Part shown: piece after piece, positions 25,641-36,882 of the stretch
Layout of the letters: each line of letters begins with the position of its first letter
How positions within the stretch are numbered: the first letter of the stretch is position 1
From: Armillaria gallica
Taxonomy: Eukaryota > Basidiomycota > Agaricomycetes > Agaricales > Physalacriaceae
Length of the DNA: 64,000 nt
Assembly (NCBI GenBank): GCA_037576215.1
Contig: JBANDB010000004.1
Location: 4,960,001 to 5,024,000 of the forward strand
Direction: 5' to 3'
Notes under the pieces: model-generated
Seen by the model: only the letters and a program-made list of their open reading frames with translations
Databases searched by the model: none
Told to the model about the DNA's origin: nothing
Translations under genes and position numbers: made by a program

Positions 25641-28600
25641 ATGATTGAAGGTGCGTCTAGGAATACCTTGTTTATGTTGCAAGCCAGTAAGGCCACTTGA
25701 ATTTGAGCTTACCTTCAAGTCATTTAGACCCCCACCTGAGTGACAGGGATATGTCGCCTCTAACGGATGTCAATACAGAATCATATGCAAGCGAGGATAA
25801 TACCGAGGATGAAGGACGAATGTATTCAAATGGAGACAGTGACGAAGGCGAGGACATGATCAAGGTTGGTGGACCTAACTTCTAAGTTATCTTCGTTTTG
25901 GAAGGACTTACTCTCGTGCAGGCAGCCTCCAGTAGCACATCGAACGTGACCATCGGCAATAAAAACACCGGCCGACATCTTTCAAGGAAGCCTATGGTAC
26001 GTATAAGGCGGACGGTGCTCATGCATGCTGTCTGCTTACGGATAGCATCCCTACATTTCAGACGGCAGAGCGCCCAACCTGTAGCACCGGAGAAAACCTT
26101 CCATCCCCTTGTACTGACGTGCCTCAAAAGAAAAAAGTCCGCGATCTTAAACTTTACATGCAAGAGGAGCAATGCCATGTGCGTCTTTTGGTCCTCAGGT
26201 CGATATAGTTCCTAGTTCTGATTCTTTTCCATGCTAGAAATTGTGGGTAAAGCATAGAGAGCGCCTTGGATACCGAAAACAAACCATGACAGAGTCAATG
26301 TCCGCTTACAAGGCCAATATTCTCGCCCCTTTGCTAAAGGCACTTTTGGATGAACCGGATGATGTCATTTTCAGCGCCCGAGCGATGCCTTCTGAAGAGT
26401 ATGAGCTACTACTGTTTCTTGGATATCCATGGCTCGAAGACCGCATTCATAAGCAATTGACCTTTCCAGGCCTTTGGTCGCTCAAAGCACCTATTTTTGA
26501 TACAGCAGTAAGTCAACTTCGTAATACGAGATTTGTAACAAATGCAAGTATCCTCCCTAGTGCTCCAAATGCAGGAGAGGTAACATTCGATGCGAGGCAA
26601 GAGCAATCGGTGCCTGCATCAACGATCCCGCTGGGCGCAAGAAGTATTATGGCCTCTCTTGCAAATACTGCCTTGCTTCAAACACGAGGGGGTGTGATGC
26701 ATGGATGCATTGTTGGGATGTCCCGTATCCACTCTGGTCGTCGAAGGATAAGCCGAATTCCGGTCTGGAATACATGGAGGGGCAACTATCTGTCAAAGAA
26801 GACGTGAGATCTAAACTAGTACCTGAGAAGCAGGAAAGTATGATTGCTACAGCCTCACCGATATCAAGCACCGACTATCGTAAACCGCCGTTGTTTCTCG
26901 ATCTGAGGACGTGCGCTGTACGTCTATCTCCAGAATTTTTTTCTCTAAAAATCTCTCATGGTAGCGGGTTAGCAAATATGGCGTAACAATTGGCATCGAC
27001 TCGGATACCGAGAAAGACTTGTATCTGAATCGTTAGACGACTACATAAACAACGTTCTAGCCCCGCTGCGCGATGCCATTCTCGTAGAACCAGATGATAT
27101 CGTGTTCAGTGCGCGAGCGATGAGCTCCCATGCGTACAAACGCCTTCTCCTGCTAGAGTATCCTTGGCTTGAGGTGACGGAAGCCAAGTACTCTATCAAG
27201 AACAGAGCTCCATCATTGGAGCGTTGGTCGCTGAAAGCGCCCGTGTTTGACGATGCTGTGCGTCTACGCATCCTATTCCCCTATCACATCCTTCTAACGC
27301 CCTTCAGTGCGCCCGGTGCCGGCGGGATAATATCCGATGCGAAGCAAAAGCAATTGGCGTGCCCGTTCATGATCCGCAGAGTCACAAAAAATATGTTGGA
27401 CACAGCCTCAGTTGCAAGTACTGCGCTGCTATCCAGGCGAGTCCATGTGACGCATGGATGTGTTGCTGGGGAGATTCCAATCCATGGGTAGCGCCGGAGC
27501 ATGTGATGAAAACCGACTTGAAGCATGAAAGAGTCAGAATGAGAATTAAGTCCGCATCGGAGGTGCGGACGAAGCCAGTCCAAAAGCAAACTGTGCAGAA
27601 GGTGCGGGCGTATGTCGCACCGCGACCTAAGATGAACCGACAACAGCACATCTTAGAAGAGGCATGGAAAAAAGACAAGGAGAAGTGGGAAAAGGAACGA
27701 GCGTTGGTTCACGATAGTGCCGTTACGCGTTCATCTATGCTTTTTGCAGGTGGTGCGTTGCAAGTTGGACCTTCGGAACCACAATCGGTACCGAGCATGT
27801 CGTCGGGAAAGGAACGATTACCGGACGAAAATCAGGGCCGGCCACAGTGGATAGATCGTAGTGGCGTTGATGTGCAAATGCAAGAGCAAGAGCCCCCCGC
27901 CAATCTCGCCACTAGTGCATCTATGCAAGACGTAGATGAAACACTACGCATCGGTGAAGACTGTGGTCAGGAGTTTTCAGTCGTCGAAGGATTTGATCCA
28001 TTCTCCCCCACCGCGCATCCATCGAATCAAAGGCTGAGCTTGGATCCGGTATTTTCTGATCCACTGCGCTCCCGGCTCATCTGTGATTCCAGAGATAGTC
28101 CTGTCCACAGCGATAACATGCACCACTCAAACAATCCATACAATGATACAGGTACGGGGAAGCGAAGCTTCGAAACCGCATTCGGCGCGGATACCGTACA
28201 CGAACGTGATGCTGACGCGTCATGCTTATCCCATTCACTACCGACTACTGAGTCACTGCGCGCGCACATGGACATTCAGCAAGAGAATATCGAGGAAGAT
28301 TTTTCACTGCATCCATTCTTCTCTGAGGAGGCTGAGGAAAGCACCTCTGGAGATCCCATCGACGCGTCACTCAGCACACTCCACAGCCTCAAGGGAACTT
28401 TCATCAATGTCGTCCGACAATTACAAGCCGATAAAGCTAACTTGGAGGCAGAGTTGGAGGGTTTCAAGACGAATTCTAAACGACTAGAGGAGTCGGAGGC
28501 ACGTTATAAACAAGAGAACTCTCAGTTGAAGGCAGAGAAGCGGAAGTTGGAGGAATCTCTGAAACAGTCGTCGCTGAAAGGTGCTGAGGCCGACGAGAGA

Positions 28601-28663
28601 ATAAAGTTAGTGTATCGGATTTTGGAAGAGACGCGGAGAAACTGGCAGATTCCAAAGAGTTGA
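25641..28663 (+). CDS. protein with duplicated Cys-rich module and C-terminal coiled coil
   Basis: Eight exons, 25641-25650, 25728-25864, 25922-25996, 26062-26178, 26238-26507, 26561-26917, 26973-27257 and 27308-28663, join in frame to 868 residues. Function is not recognised. A two-part module occurs twice. First part, residues 114-203 and 323-417: about 90 residues with RLGYR, ILAPLLKAL/VLAPLRDAI, DVIFSARAM/DIVFSARAM, YPWLE and WSLKAP. Second part, from 204 and from 418: a CX2CX6C block (CSKCRRGNIRC / CARCRRDNIRC), then CKYC and CDAWM. The Cys spacing resembles the variant zinc-binding motifs common in Agaricomycete proteins, so DNA or RNA binding is possible. Introns between the parts are all phase 0, which would allow exon-pair duplication. 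The N-terminus is acidic; residues ~770-868 form a strong coiled coil. The first exon has only 10 bases and is the least certain. Confidence 0.75.
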
Positions 28664-28777
28664 AATAGATGCACTTTGATTTAGGTATTGTATATCATCG
28701 AACATAACCCCCAATCCATAATTGATTCGAAATAAAGACATAAGATAAAAACGGAAATATCTGAATAAGGATAGGTT

Positions 28778-31051
28778 TTAATGTTTAGTTACGGTAACCT
28801 TCAAAGGAAGCTGGCCCGCTTCGCCGTTGACAAATGGTTGTAAGGAAGGTGATATGAACCGTTGTATATGGGCATCGGTGTCGTGGAATTCGAATGATCG
28901 TATCAAAAGGGCAAGGATGACCTTAACTTCCAGGATTCCTGTTGATACCAAGCGTTCAGCCAATCACCCCACTGTGCCACGTATGGAAAAAGATGTCTTA
29001 CCCAAACGCCATCCAATACAAAGTCTAGGTCCTTCGCAAAAAGTAGCAAGACTGCTCCAAGGCCCATGGGGAAGGTTTTCAGCCGGGGGAGTTCCGCCGG
29101 GCGTCAGCCATCGTTCGGGTTTGAATTCGTGAGCATCAGGCCCCCAGACATCAGGGTTCACGTTCATCACGGTAAAAGGAAGAACGAACACCTGGATAAC
29201 CAGTCAGACGTATCTTCATCGCTTCTACGCAACCAATGACAAACCTGACCGGCCTTGACAGGGAGTGCCGTTATGACTTCGCCATTCGAGAGTTTGATAG
29301 GGTTCCTGAGAGGGATTACGTCGTCATGGGTAGCTACGCGTTCTGTCCGCGGAGCTGCAGGGTTTAGCCGGAGTCTGACCAAGCGTAGGGCATTAATTCC
29401 GTTCTGAAAGCGACTATCAAAACACATACCCTTCTCGTGCAACGGCGTCAAGATAAGGAAGCTTCTGAATGCTCTCGTAGTCGAGTTCGCCTTCGAATTT
29501 TTGGAGTTCGTCACGAAGCTTCGCTTGCTTGTCCGGGTTTTTAGCCAAGTCTAAAAGAGTGAAGTGGACAACCGAGGAGGATGTTTCGTGTCCGACCATC
29601 CTATATCAACCGATCAGTCAACCGCATGGGAAACAGTTAAGGAACTCACAAAAAAGTGGATATCTGTGGATGTCGAAGGTAGCCAGCATGAGTCGCAACG
29701 CCACACACCGTAAAAATAGATGAACTTCACATTTTCCAACAGCTGACTATCCGTGAGGTATTCGCCTGACCCTTTCTTATTTTTGGCCCATGATTCCCGA
29801 ACCAGAAGGGAAAACATATCTTTGCCTTCGAGATGATTAGGGTTCTCAACGTGCTCCTTCAACAGATTACTTGACAGTCTAAGGGTAATCGCCTTGATCG
29901 TGCCATCGTTCTTTAACGCCGGTATCGGGAGCTTTGGAATCCACGGGAAGATACTAATCAAGATAGGGAGAAGGAAGCTGGGGAATTTTCGACCATCAAC
30001 GACATCGTGCTGCCAGGACCTTCGAATAGCCCTCGCATCCTCGTTGTCATAACCGAAATCATGCCCAAAGCCGACTCGGCCAACGACTTCTAAGCTTTAT
30101 GACCAGAATTTGAGTTGTAGTATTCAAATATTGCAGAAGAGAGTGAAGCGTACGTGCAGGGGGATATATACTCGTTTACGTTTAGAATGGCAGATCCACC
30201 TTGAGCGTCAATATCACGCTGGAACTTCTGTACGACCTGGAAAGATTTAGCGCGCGATGAACGACGCTACATTGGCCTTTGCATACCTTCCCAGCACACT
30301 CAAAAACGTCGTCTGCCATACCCTTCACGGCATTGAGCCTGGCCACAAAAGTAAATTCTCTGACATGAGATTAAGCAATGAGCCGACACACGTGAATGCC
30401 GGGGCAACCAGTTTGCGTTGATGCCTGTGCTCGTCGTCTTCGGCCCACACTAGTCCCCGTCCAATAAAAGATTTGACAATGGGCCGAAAGGCTGGCGCCT
30501 TGACTGTGAAAACATGTTTTGTTAGCATTCAATCATAGAAAGGAAGCGCTGATAAGTGATTGACCATACTATTCAAAGGTCATGAGTGGATCTGATCGCT
30601 TTTTTTTTTTTGTGAAAATTCAACTCACCGAATAGGCGTTTTGAAAGATGTGCGCGACTGCAACATTGTCGACCACGAGGAGCTACAAATACCCCTGGGT
30701 CAATCCCGGAACCGAACGATGCCAAAGTTTTACTGACCGCATCACGCTGAAACAATGCAGCTTTGAATCTGTAGACCTGACCACATGTTTTCGCCCAACG
30801 AAGATAGTGTTCGCACACTTCGCCTTTGAAAATATTAAGTTCGTGACCCCATATCCAACTGGAGTCTTCCGCGGGCTGCACTCGTGTGAATACGAAGTCG
30901 AAGGGATATTGAAGAGTGTCCTCACAGCGATAGGAAGCTTATTGACGATCGAGCGCCTTGAAGATAAGTACCGCGAAGCCGACGAAACGCAGATAACAAA
31001 GCATAAGGAGTATAGCAACAGCGTGGTAGATGAGTAGTCTGTGATCTCCAT
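28778..31051 (-). CDS. cytochrome P450 monooxygenase
   Basis: Thirteen exons on the minus strand (31051-30926, 30875-30738, 30682-30629, 30568-30565, 30503-30392, 30338-30287, 30236-30154, 30094-29731, 29663-29650, 29600-29430, 29374-29245, 29191-29002, 28938-28778) give 532 residues. The N-terminus has a membrane anchor (residues ~10-26). Signature motifs: I-helix MVGHETSSS from 317, ExxR as EGLR at 372-375, the FKPERW meander near 439, and the heme loop FCEGPRLCIG with the thiolate Cys474. The substrate cannot be told; no secondary-metabolite cluster surrounds it. Two exons are tiny: 4 bases (TATG), giving AYSYVKAP, and 14 bases, giving ISTFL. The 4-base exon could be avoided by a weaker donor at 30,624 that would give AYSVIKAP. 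The gene is convergent with the Cys-rich protein gene, 114 bases ap­art. Confidence 0.88.
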
Positions 31052-32490
31052 CGTGGAGAGGATTGTAAAAATCGTAAAGCTACGAAGACATCCTATATAT
31101 GTTGGAAAAACTGAGATTAACTCATCAGCGAGAATTCTAGACGAAAGGCCCCGTCCAAGGTCGGTGTAAACTCTTTCCCATCGGACTTTCAGCCTGCTGA
31201 AGTTTGCGCGATGATTGGTGCAGGGAGTTAATATTGTCCATGAATCAGGGAAATCAAGAAGTTTTCTATCCGCATGTCAACAAGACCCAAGTAAGAATTC
31301 TGATATTGAGATTGCGGGTTGAAAAAAAGCCAAGCTAGCCAAAAGGTCAAAAACCACAGGAACCAGAAGCACATGGTAGCAAGAGGCGAAGACTAGTAGG
31401 TTAACAGCAAGACGACGAGGAACATTCAACGCCTATTGGTGTATAAAGACGCCCGCCGTGAGTCTGCCGTGAGTTGCCTCTGGCCGATGTTACGAACAGA
31501 AATCAGGGTGTGAGCGCACGCGTGATGAGTCGATGACCCGTGTAGACCCGTGGCAGTTCCCGTCGGAAGCGCGGTACGGAACCGATCATCTTGCTCTCCC
31601 ATACTGCCACGAACCTGGGGGTCTCAGTTCTTTTGCTTCTTCACATACATATCCTCCGTGTCCGAGTCTGTTTTAATTGAATGAAAATGAAGATTTCGGC
31701 GCCACGACGATATCTCATCAAATTCAACCCTTGCTTCAGCTTTTTCTTGGACAGTATCCGAGTCTCTTGGTTGCTAGAATCACTTCGGCCGCGAACCGTC
31801 TCGCGTGCAAAGATAGGGAATTGATGCACTATTAGACGGCTGGTCTCGACTCTCAATATTGCAATCTGAAAATTTACGTCCTACTTGCCAAACCCTTGCC
31901 CTCCTCACCTGTCTCACGTGACTAAATTTTCTTGTCAACCCTTAGCCATAGTGTTATGAGCGCAGCTTTCTGTGCTTCTGACCCTTTGCTTCTTGCTATA
32001 CTTCCGCCGAGGATAGTGGTCAAGATCTCTCTTTTAGACCTCTATATTTGTCCTCTTTGCACCCTCAATCTTTTTCCCTGTCCACGCTTCTGATTTACGT
32101 GAATCTGGGCATGTATCCTATATTGCGTTATTGCGAAGTCCCTGCACAGATGTCTCGCCGAAGACCTTCACAGCAGGATAAGCGGTTCAGCCTGCATCTT
32201 ATTGATGGCAATGCGCTGGAGATTCTATAGGTCGGTCACGATCTCACCGGGTCCAGGGGTCTCTGTGAGTACGTGTTATCCCCGCGCGAACTGGAAACGG
32301 CCAAAAAGAGTATTCCGACATTTAAAGGGCATCATTGCACTCCTGCTTTGCCGATTAACCTGGGAATGCATAATTTATAGCTTCGGAAACATGCGTCTCT
32401 CATCAAGTTCGCTTCCTTTATAGAGGACTTCATCGATTATGACCGTCTCTACTCAAGACTTGGACCCGTATCCGCTCCCTGCTTGTCGTC
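31052..32490. other. intergenic region without recognisable gene
   Basis: About 1.4 kb upstream of both the P450 (minus) and the membrane-protein gene (plus). Several short open frames exist on both strands but none shows a family motif or plausible splice partners. It should contain the promoters of both neighbours. No repeats stood out apart from a 12-base T run at about 30,600-30,611, which lies inside the P450 gene. Confidence 0.45.
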
Positions 32491-34264
32491 ATGTCTGCTG
32501 CTGCCTCCTTGAACATTGTCTCAGTACTTGGCACGATAGAGATCGGTGTTATCCTGAATACGTTCTTATTGGGCGTCGTGACCATTCGTATGCTCTTTAC
32601 GATTCATATAGATACTAGTCTCTAATACGTTTCACAGAGATGTTCAGTTATTATACCGCGCATTTCAATGATCCTGTGGGCAGTTTCCGTTTCTCACCTC
32701 TTGTAAAGTCTCATAAACTTTCCAGTGGCGAATCCAGTGCGTTTGTGCCAGCAACGACTTTGAACAAATTCTTGAACACTGATGTCACCTTCAGTCTGCT
32801 TATATGGTGGGTTTATGCCCTTGATGTCGCCTACTCCATGATAGCTGTGGAGGTATGTGGATGTTTCGACTTGGAGCTCACCTCATAAGAACGACTTTAC
32901 AGATGTTGTGGGTATATACTGTGTCTGGCTTTGGTGACTTCACAGTCCTGGCCTCAGGTCGATGGGAGTACTTCGTGCTACCAATCTTTATTTCAGCGTA
33001 AGAAAAGACGTAATGTGGTCGCCTTATTTTTCTAACTTTCCTTTTCATCAAGCACGTCTGTACCCGTCCAGGTATTTTCCCCCATCATCCGTCCTTTTAT
33101 CTGTCAATGTCTCATCCTGCTTCCAGTTCTTCTTTGCTTACCGAGTGAAAAAATTACTGCCTTCCTCGATTGCCCTACCAGCATTTATCGGCATCGCTTT
33201 GATGTCTACTTGCCAGGGTGCTATTGCGCTATACATGACCATCGCAGCGTTTACAACTGTCTTTGATGCCGCGGGGTGAGGTTCTACCTCGTTTAATGAA
33301 TCAAAATCTAGGCTAAACGTGAACGACTCCCTACAGCCTCGCGTCATTCACAAAAATTGGGCAGTCGTACACCGCTATCAGCCTCTGTGCGGATGTGTTT
33401 ATAACGTAAGTACTTCTTTGTTGCTGAAACATCATTTCCTCATGATTTTTCTGCTAGCGGATCGCTGACAGTGACCCTGCTATCGAAGAGAACCGGTTTC
33501 AAGAGTATGCTCCATCGCCCGCATTCTCAGCCGTGTCTGACCATCCTTAGCCACCGACAACATCGTGCTTCGAATCATCTTGACGTCCATTGAGACTGCC
33601 ATTCCAGTGACCGTATTTGGGGTAAGCCCACCTCATTTCGAGGTGCCCTAGAGTGCTCACGGCCTTTCTGTAGATCGGTCATTTGGTCGCAGTTGTACGC
33701 TTCATCGATTGACGTATTAGCCGCCTGTCTCATGTCCCCTTGCAGAACACAGGATCAACTTCTGGCATTGCTGAGCTTTTCGTCATTCCTGTCGGTACGT
33801 CCACGATCTGGTCTTTCAACTGTATATATCCTGAATATATTGTGTAGCACGCCTCTACACGTAAGTCAGAACATTGCTATTCCCTGAGTCGCCTTTCACA
33901 AGTGCTATGACTTAGCAATACCCTGTTGGTGGTAGGTTGCATTCCCTCCCCAATTATCAGTATGAGACTCAATTTTACCTAAAGACGCTGAACTCGAGAG
34001 CGCATGTCCGTGCCCAGCTCAGCAGTAACTCTCACAATTCTGGAAACAACGTCAACCTCATTAACAGCACCTTCAATCACGCACGAGGCGTAAGTTTATT
34101 CAGCCTGTGACTTTTCATTTGTCTCACTGCTGAATCAGGCGCAGGTTCGGATCCAAGTCGAGGAGGGTATCGTTATGAAAGACTTTCAGTTGTCCAAAGG
34201 CGAAGTACCTGGTGTTGGTGGTAGCCATGGCAGTCACGATGATGTTAAAGTCGATGTTATTTAG
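32491..34264 (+). CDS. DUF6534-like multi-pass membrane protein, apparent frameshift
   Basis: Thirteen candidate exons: 32491-32587, 32638-32852, 32903-32997, 33053-33071, 33127-33275, 33337-33405, 33458-33504, 33551-33621, 33674-33694, 33746-33794, 33848-33860, 33916-34089 and 34139-34264. The pieces fit the Agaricomycete DUF6534 architecture: an N-terminal helix (LGTIEIGVILNTFLLGVV), YTVSGFGDF, then FFFAYRVKKL, a long helix pair around IALPAFIGIALMS, a Ser/Thr-rich loop and a soluble tail containing EEGIVMKDF. Such proteins have about seven transmembrane helices and no known function. After NTLLVV (about 33,935) the frame must shift to continue into LHSLPNYQYETQFYLK, and no intron repairs it. 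The stretch 32,675-32,760 also does not match family character. The gene may therefore be decaying, or the sequence may carry an error. Confidence 0.55.
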
Positions 34265-35044
34265 CTCCGGCGCGTTACACTGCGGACATCTGTCAGAAAA
34301 CGGGTGCGGTTTGTCCTCATATCATTAGGACTACCAGGGTTGGCCCAGGGACATGTATATTTATGGTGCATGTGTAGACCACGTATACCAATAAGAGCGG
34401 CGAGTGTTACCTTTGACCTTTTATGAGTCGGGAATTGTTTCGCCGTATGGGGCACTGAAATTACTGCCGAGCATAGACATCGACGCATATACTAGGGATA
34501 GGGATAGCATGAGCGAAAATCCCGGCTCCACATTTCCATGTGTGACTTACCAAGTGGTGTTGCGAATGTTAGTAGCCTTGTGCAGGTCAATCACAAGGTA
34601 GCGACAAGGAAGAGTGATGGAACATACTGCCGGCCTGATTTTTGCATACGCGGCCACCGGTGAACTGTAAGGAGTAATCTTGCTTGCTACCTGTCGTTGG
34701 CCCTCTTTACTGGGACACAGTGATTCCATACCAGCGCTTCCTCAGATCGAGATGTTACCCCCTTTGTCGATCTCAGGCTCGGGGATTCAGCACGCCCCAA
34801 CTCAGAGAGTCGTTAATATGGCGCAGATAGTCCGAGTCGCTGGCGATAGCAAGGCTAAGATCTGAGAAGCTTACCACTTTTGCGGTCCAGGTGGTAATGT
34901 TAGGCACGGCCGCTTCTCGTAGTGTAGCGACAGATCTATTGGCAGATCGCTCTATATGCAGTTTATGATATTGAATATATTCAGATGCTCTAGTAGTTTA
35001 AGTACATAAGGTCCGTGAAAACAAAATGACATATCAGAAAACAC
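34265..35044. other. intergenic region, possible coding relic
   Basis: No intact gene. The minus strand near 34,550-34,900 has codon-like patches with splice-like borders (for example LSLAIASDSDYLRHINDS) broken by stops, which may be an old pseudogene. No family could be named. Confidence 0.35.
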
Positions 35045-36719
35045 TCATTTTCCTGGCACTACGAAATCCCGCGACAGATCGATTTCTCCCTTCAAATGCG
35101 TATTGGTGAGGCGGATTTGTCGTTGACGTGGTGCCCCTCCCTTCTTTCCCTTCTTCTTGTTTGGTGCCTTGACGGGGGCTGCTTGACTTGCCGTAACTTG
35201 GAGACCCTCTGTGCCTCGGCGATGAGAAGTAAAATAAGGGCCGGAAAAAAGGTAACTTGCCAGTCGCCAGCTGTCTGATTAGATCCACGTCGTCAGGTAC
35301 CTTCAAATCGTGCCATAGATCGACGAACTCTACCCTCCCATAGATTAGCATTCCTCCGCAGTATAGTGCTCGCAGAGTGAAAAGAAAACGAAGACATAGG
35401 CTCTCCAACACTTGTCTGTCCACGGTCCGGTTCCGGCTAAGCGGAACGACGACGATTCGAACCCTTAATCATGTAGGAACTGAACCTAGGCCTGTCGGAT
35501 GTAGGTTCAGCTCCTACATCATTGCTTAAAGAAGCGGGTGTTACAGAGTTGGGAAAACGCGCAGTCTAGACAAACGCAGGCTCAGCAGCCCATGCAGGGA
35601 GGTGTACCTGGCCCCAAAGGTCCGAAACTGGACCGTGGACAGCCTATCTCCAACTGGATGGATGCACTTTTTTTTTTAGCTCACGTCTTAGTTTGCAACC
35701 CTGAGGTCGCGACTGCTTCGCGTCGGTCAAAACGCAGGGGGAAAGTGCACGGGGACACTTCAGGTTCGCCCAAACTGGTAGCGCCGACGTACACTGCCAC
35801 GTCCTCAGATGTTTATCTGCTAGGCTCTGATGCATTTTGCTTGACCCGAAACAGACGCGACCAAGGTGTGTCAAAATATATCGCGAGTGGAACCATGACC
35901 ATCCGTTCCAGCTGGACATATTCCCCCAAAAAGTAAAAAGAGAAAGGACGACAAACTCACCCTGCTCGACTAACTTGCCGCCGCTCTCTTCATCTCCTTT
36001 TATCTCATTCCAGAAAACCATCTTCAACTGGCCGTCTTTAGCTGTCCGGATGACTAGCACCTCGCCGTCTTGTTCCAGCTCTTCGATAGCAGCTGGTGCC
36101 TCCTTCCATGCCTCCTTCAAATCGCGGACGGCTATGCCTCCACCTTTCCGTGTGCGTCGTTGTATTTCAGTGAGAAGGGAAGCTTTGTTGCGAAAATTAA
36201 ATTCATGCTGTTAAGAGAGAGTTGTCAGCTACGTGGCCCACGAAAAATCCGGACGAACCTTGTAGCTGTACAAGTCTGTCTTTGGGTCCCAGAGAACACG
36301 ATCATGAGATTTAAACTTTTCGAGAAGAACATGGTCTGTGTCAAGTGGTGTATTTGTGAGAATTGCTAAGTCTTGGAGTCGCATCGGATTTGGCGTCGAC
36401 TAAGCGAGCTCAGTAGTGGAACAACAACGCGAATTGGTGGCATACTTTAAGGTGGTTGACGGCATATACAAGCTGAGTATTGACATGCACACCGGTGCCA
36501 GTATCCGCAGGCTGGGAGTATACGATGTCTGGAGAATAATTGTTGGTCAAAGAAAGAATAAAACGAAGCTAGCGTACTTGATTTGGGTCTCTTCTTCTTT
36601 GGTGAAGGCTGAGCTGGAGGCTGGGCGTCGAGAGGCGGTGGCTGGGAATGCCATGAGGTATAATCCTGTCTCTTTAATGTAGATTTGAAGGCGGCAGCAT
36701 CCTTTGCGAGCTTGGACAT
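35045..36719 (-). CDS. TFA2: transcription factor TFIIE, beta subunit
   Basis: Six exons on the minus strand (36719-36578, 36528-36446, 36399-36259, 36207-35961, 35329-35261, 35214-35045) join in frame to 283 residues. TFIIE-beta binds promoter DNA near the melting site and recruits TFIIH to the RNA polymerase II initiation complex. Typical features are MSKLAKDAAAFKSTLKRQ at the start, two winged-helix regions (LVYAVNHLK...LTNTPLDTD and RNKASLLTEIQRRTRKGG), FVDLWHDLKVPDDVDL, and the basic C-terminus with LTNTHLKGEIDLSRDF. The length fits the family. Two oddities: intron 4 is 631 bases while the others are 46-51, and intron 5 has a GC donor (GCAAGT). The start codon is 163 bases from that of divergent PAN3. 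The tandem duplication breakpoint falls within exon 1 near codon 11. Confidence 0.9.
35330..35960 (-). other. enlarged intron 4 of TFIIE-beta with hairpin
   Basis: This 631-base intron is about twelve times longer than the typical intron here. It holds an inverted repeat: ATGTAGGAACTGAACCTA at 35,471-35,488 and its complement, with one mismatch, at 35,502-35,519, leaving a 13-base loop. A second small stem (GGTTCCG / CGGAAC) lies at 35,429-35,447, and a run of ten T is at about 35,669-35,678. On the minus strand GGGTTCGAATC (around 35,455-35,466) resembles a polymerase III B-box. The pattern suggests an inserted short element, but no target-site duplication or clear ends were found. Confidence 0.5.
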
Positions 36720-36882
36720 GAAGGCAGGAGTCAAGGAGTGGTCGGCCCCGGCTTAGGATTACATAACTGCGATAACCACGTGGGCTCGCGTAACATTGCC
36801 CGCCGCCGTCGACGCTTCTTGCTGACTGACCGCCAGTCGCGCTGGACAGCATTGCGGCGTCCAGTTTCTATTTCTCTTCGTA
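36720..36882. promoter_or_regulatory. 163-base divergent promoter, TFA2 and PAN3
   Basis: This spacer separates the start codons of TFIIE-beta (minus) and PAN3 (plus). It contains CACGTGGG at about 36,778. Diverged versions are present at the start of tandem copies 2 and 3 (about 48,355-48,517 and 59,962-60,124), where CACGTGGG has become CGCATGGG. Confidence 0.5.

Noticed and set aside
30600..30611. Poly(T) run as a retroposon tail
   Set aside because: It lies inside a normal-sized P450 intron with no duplication or element around it.
35425..35520. Possible tRNA gene on the minus strand
   Set aside because: GGGTTCGAATC looks like a T-loop/B-box, but no acceptor stem, anticodon arm or A-box could be folded around it.
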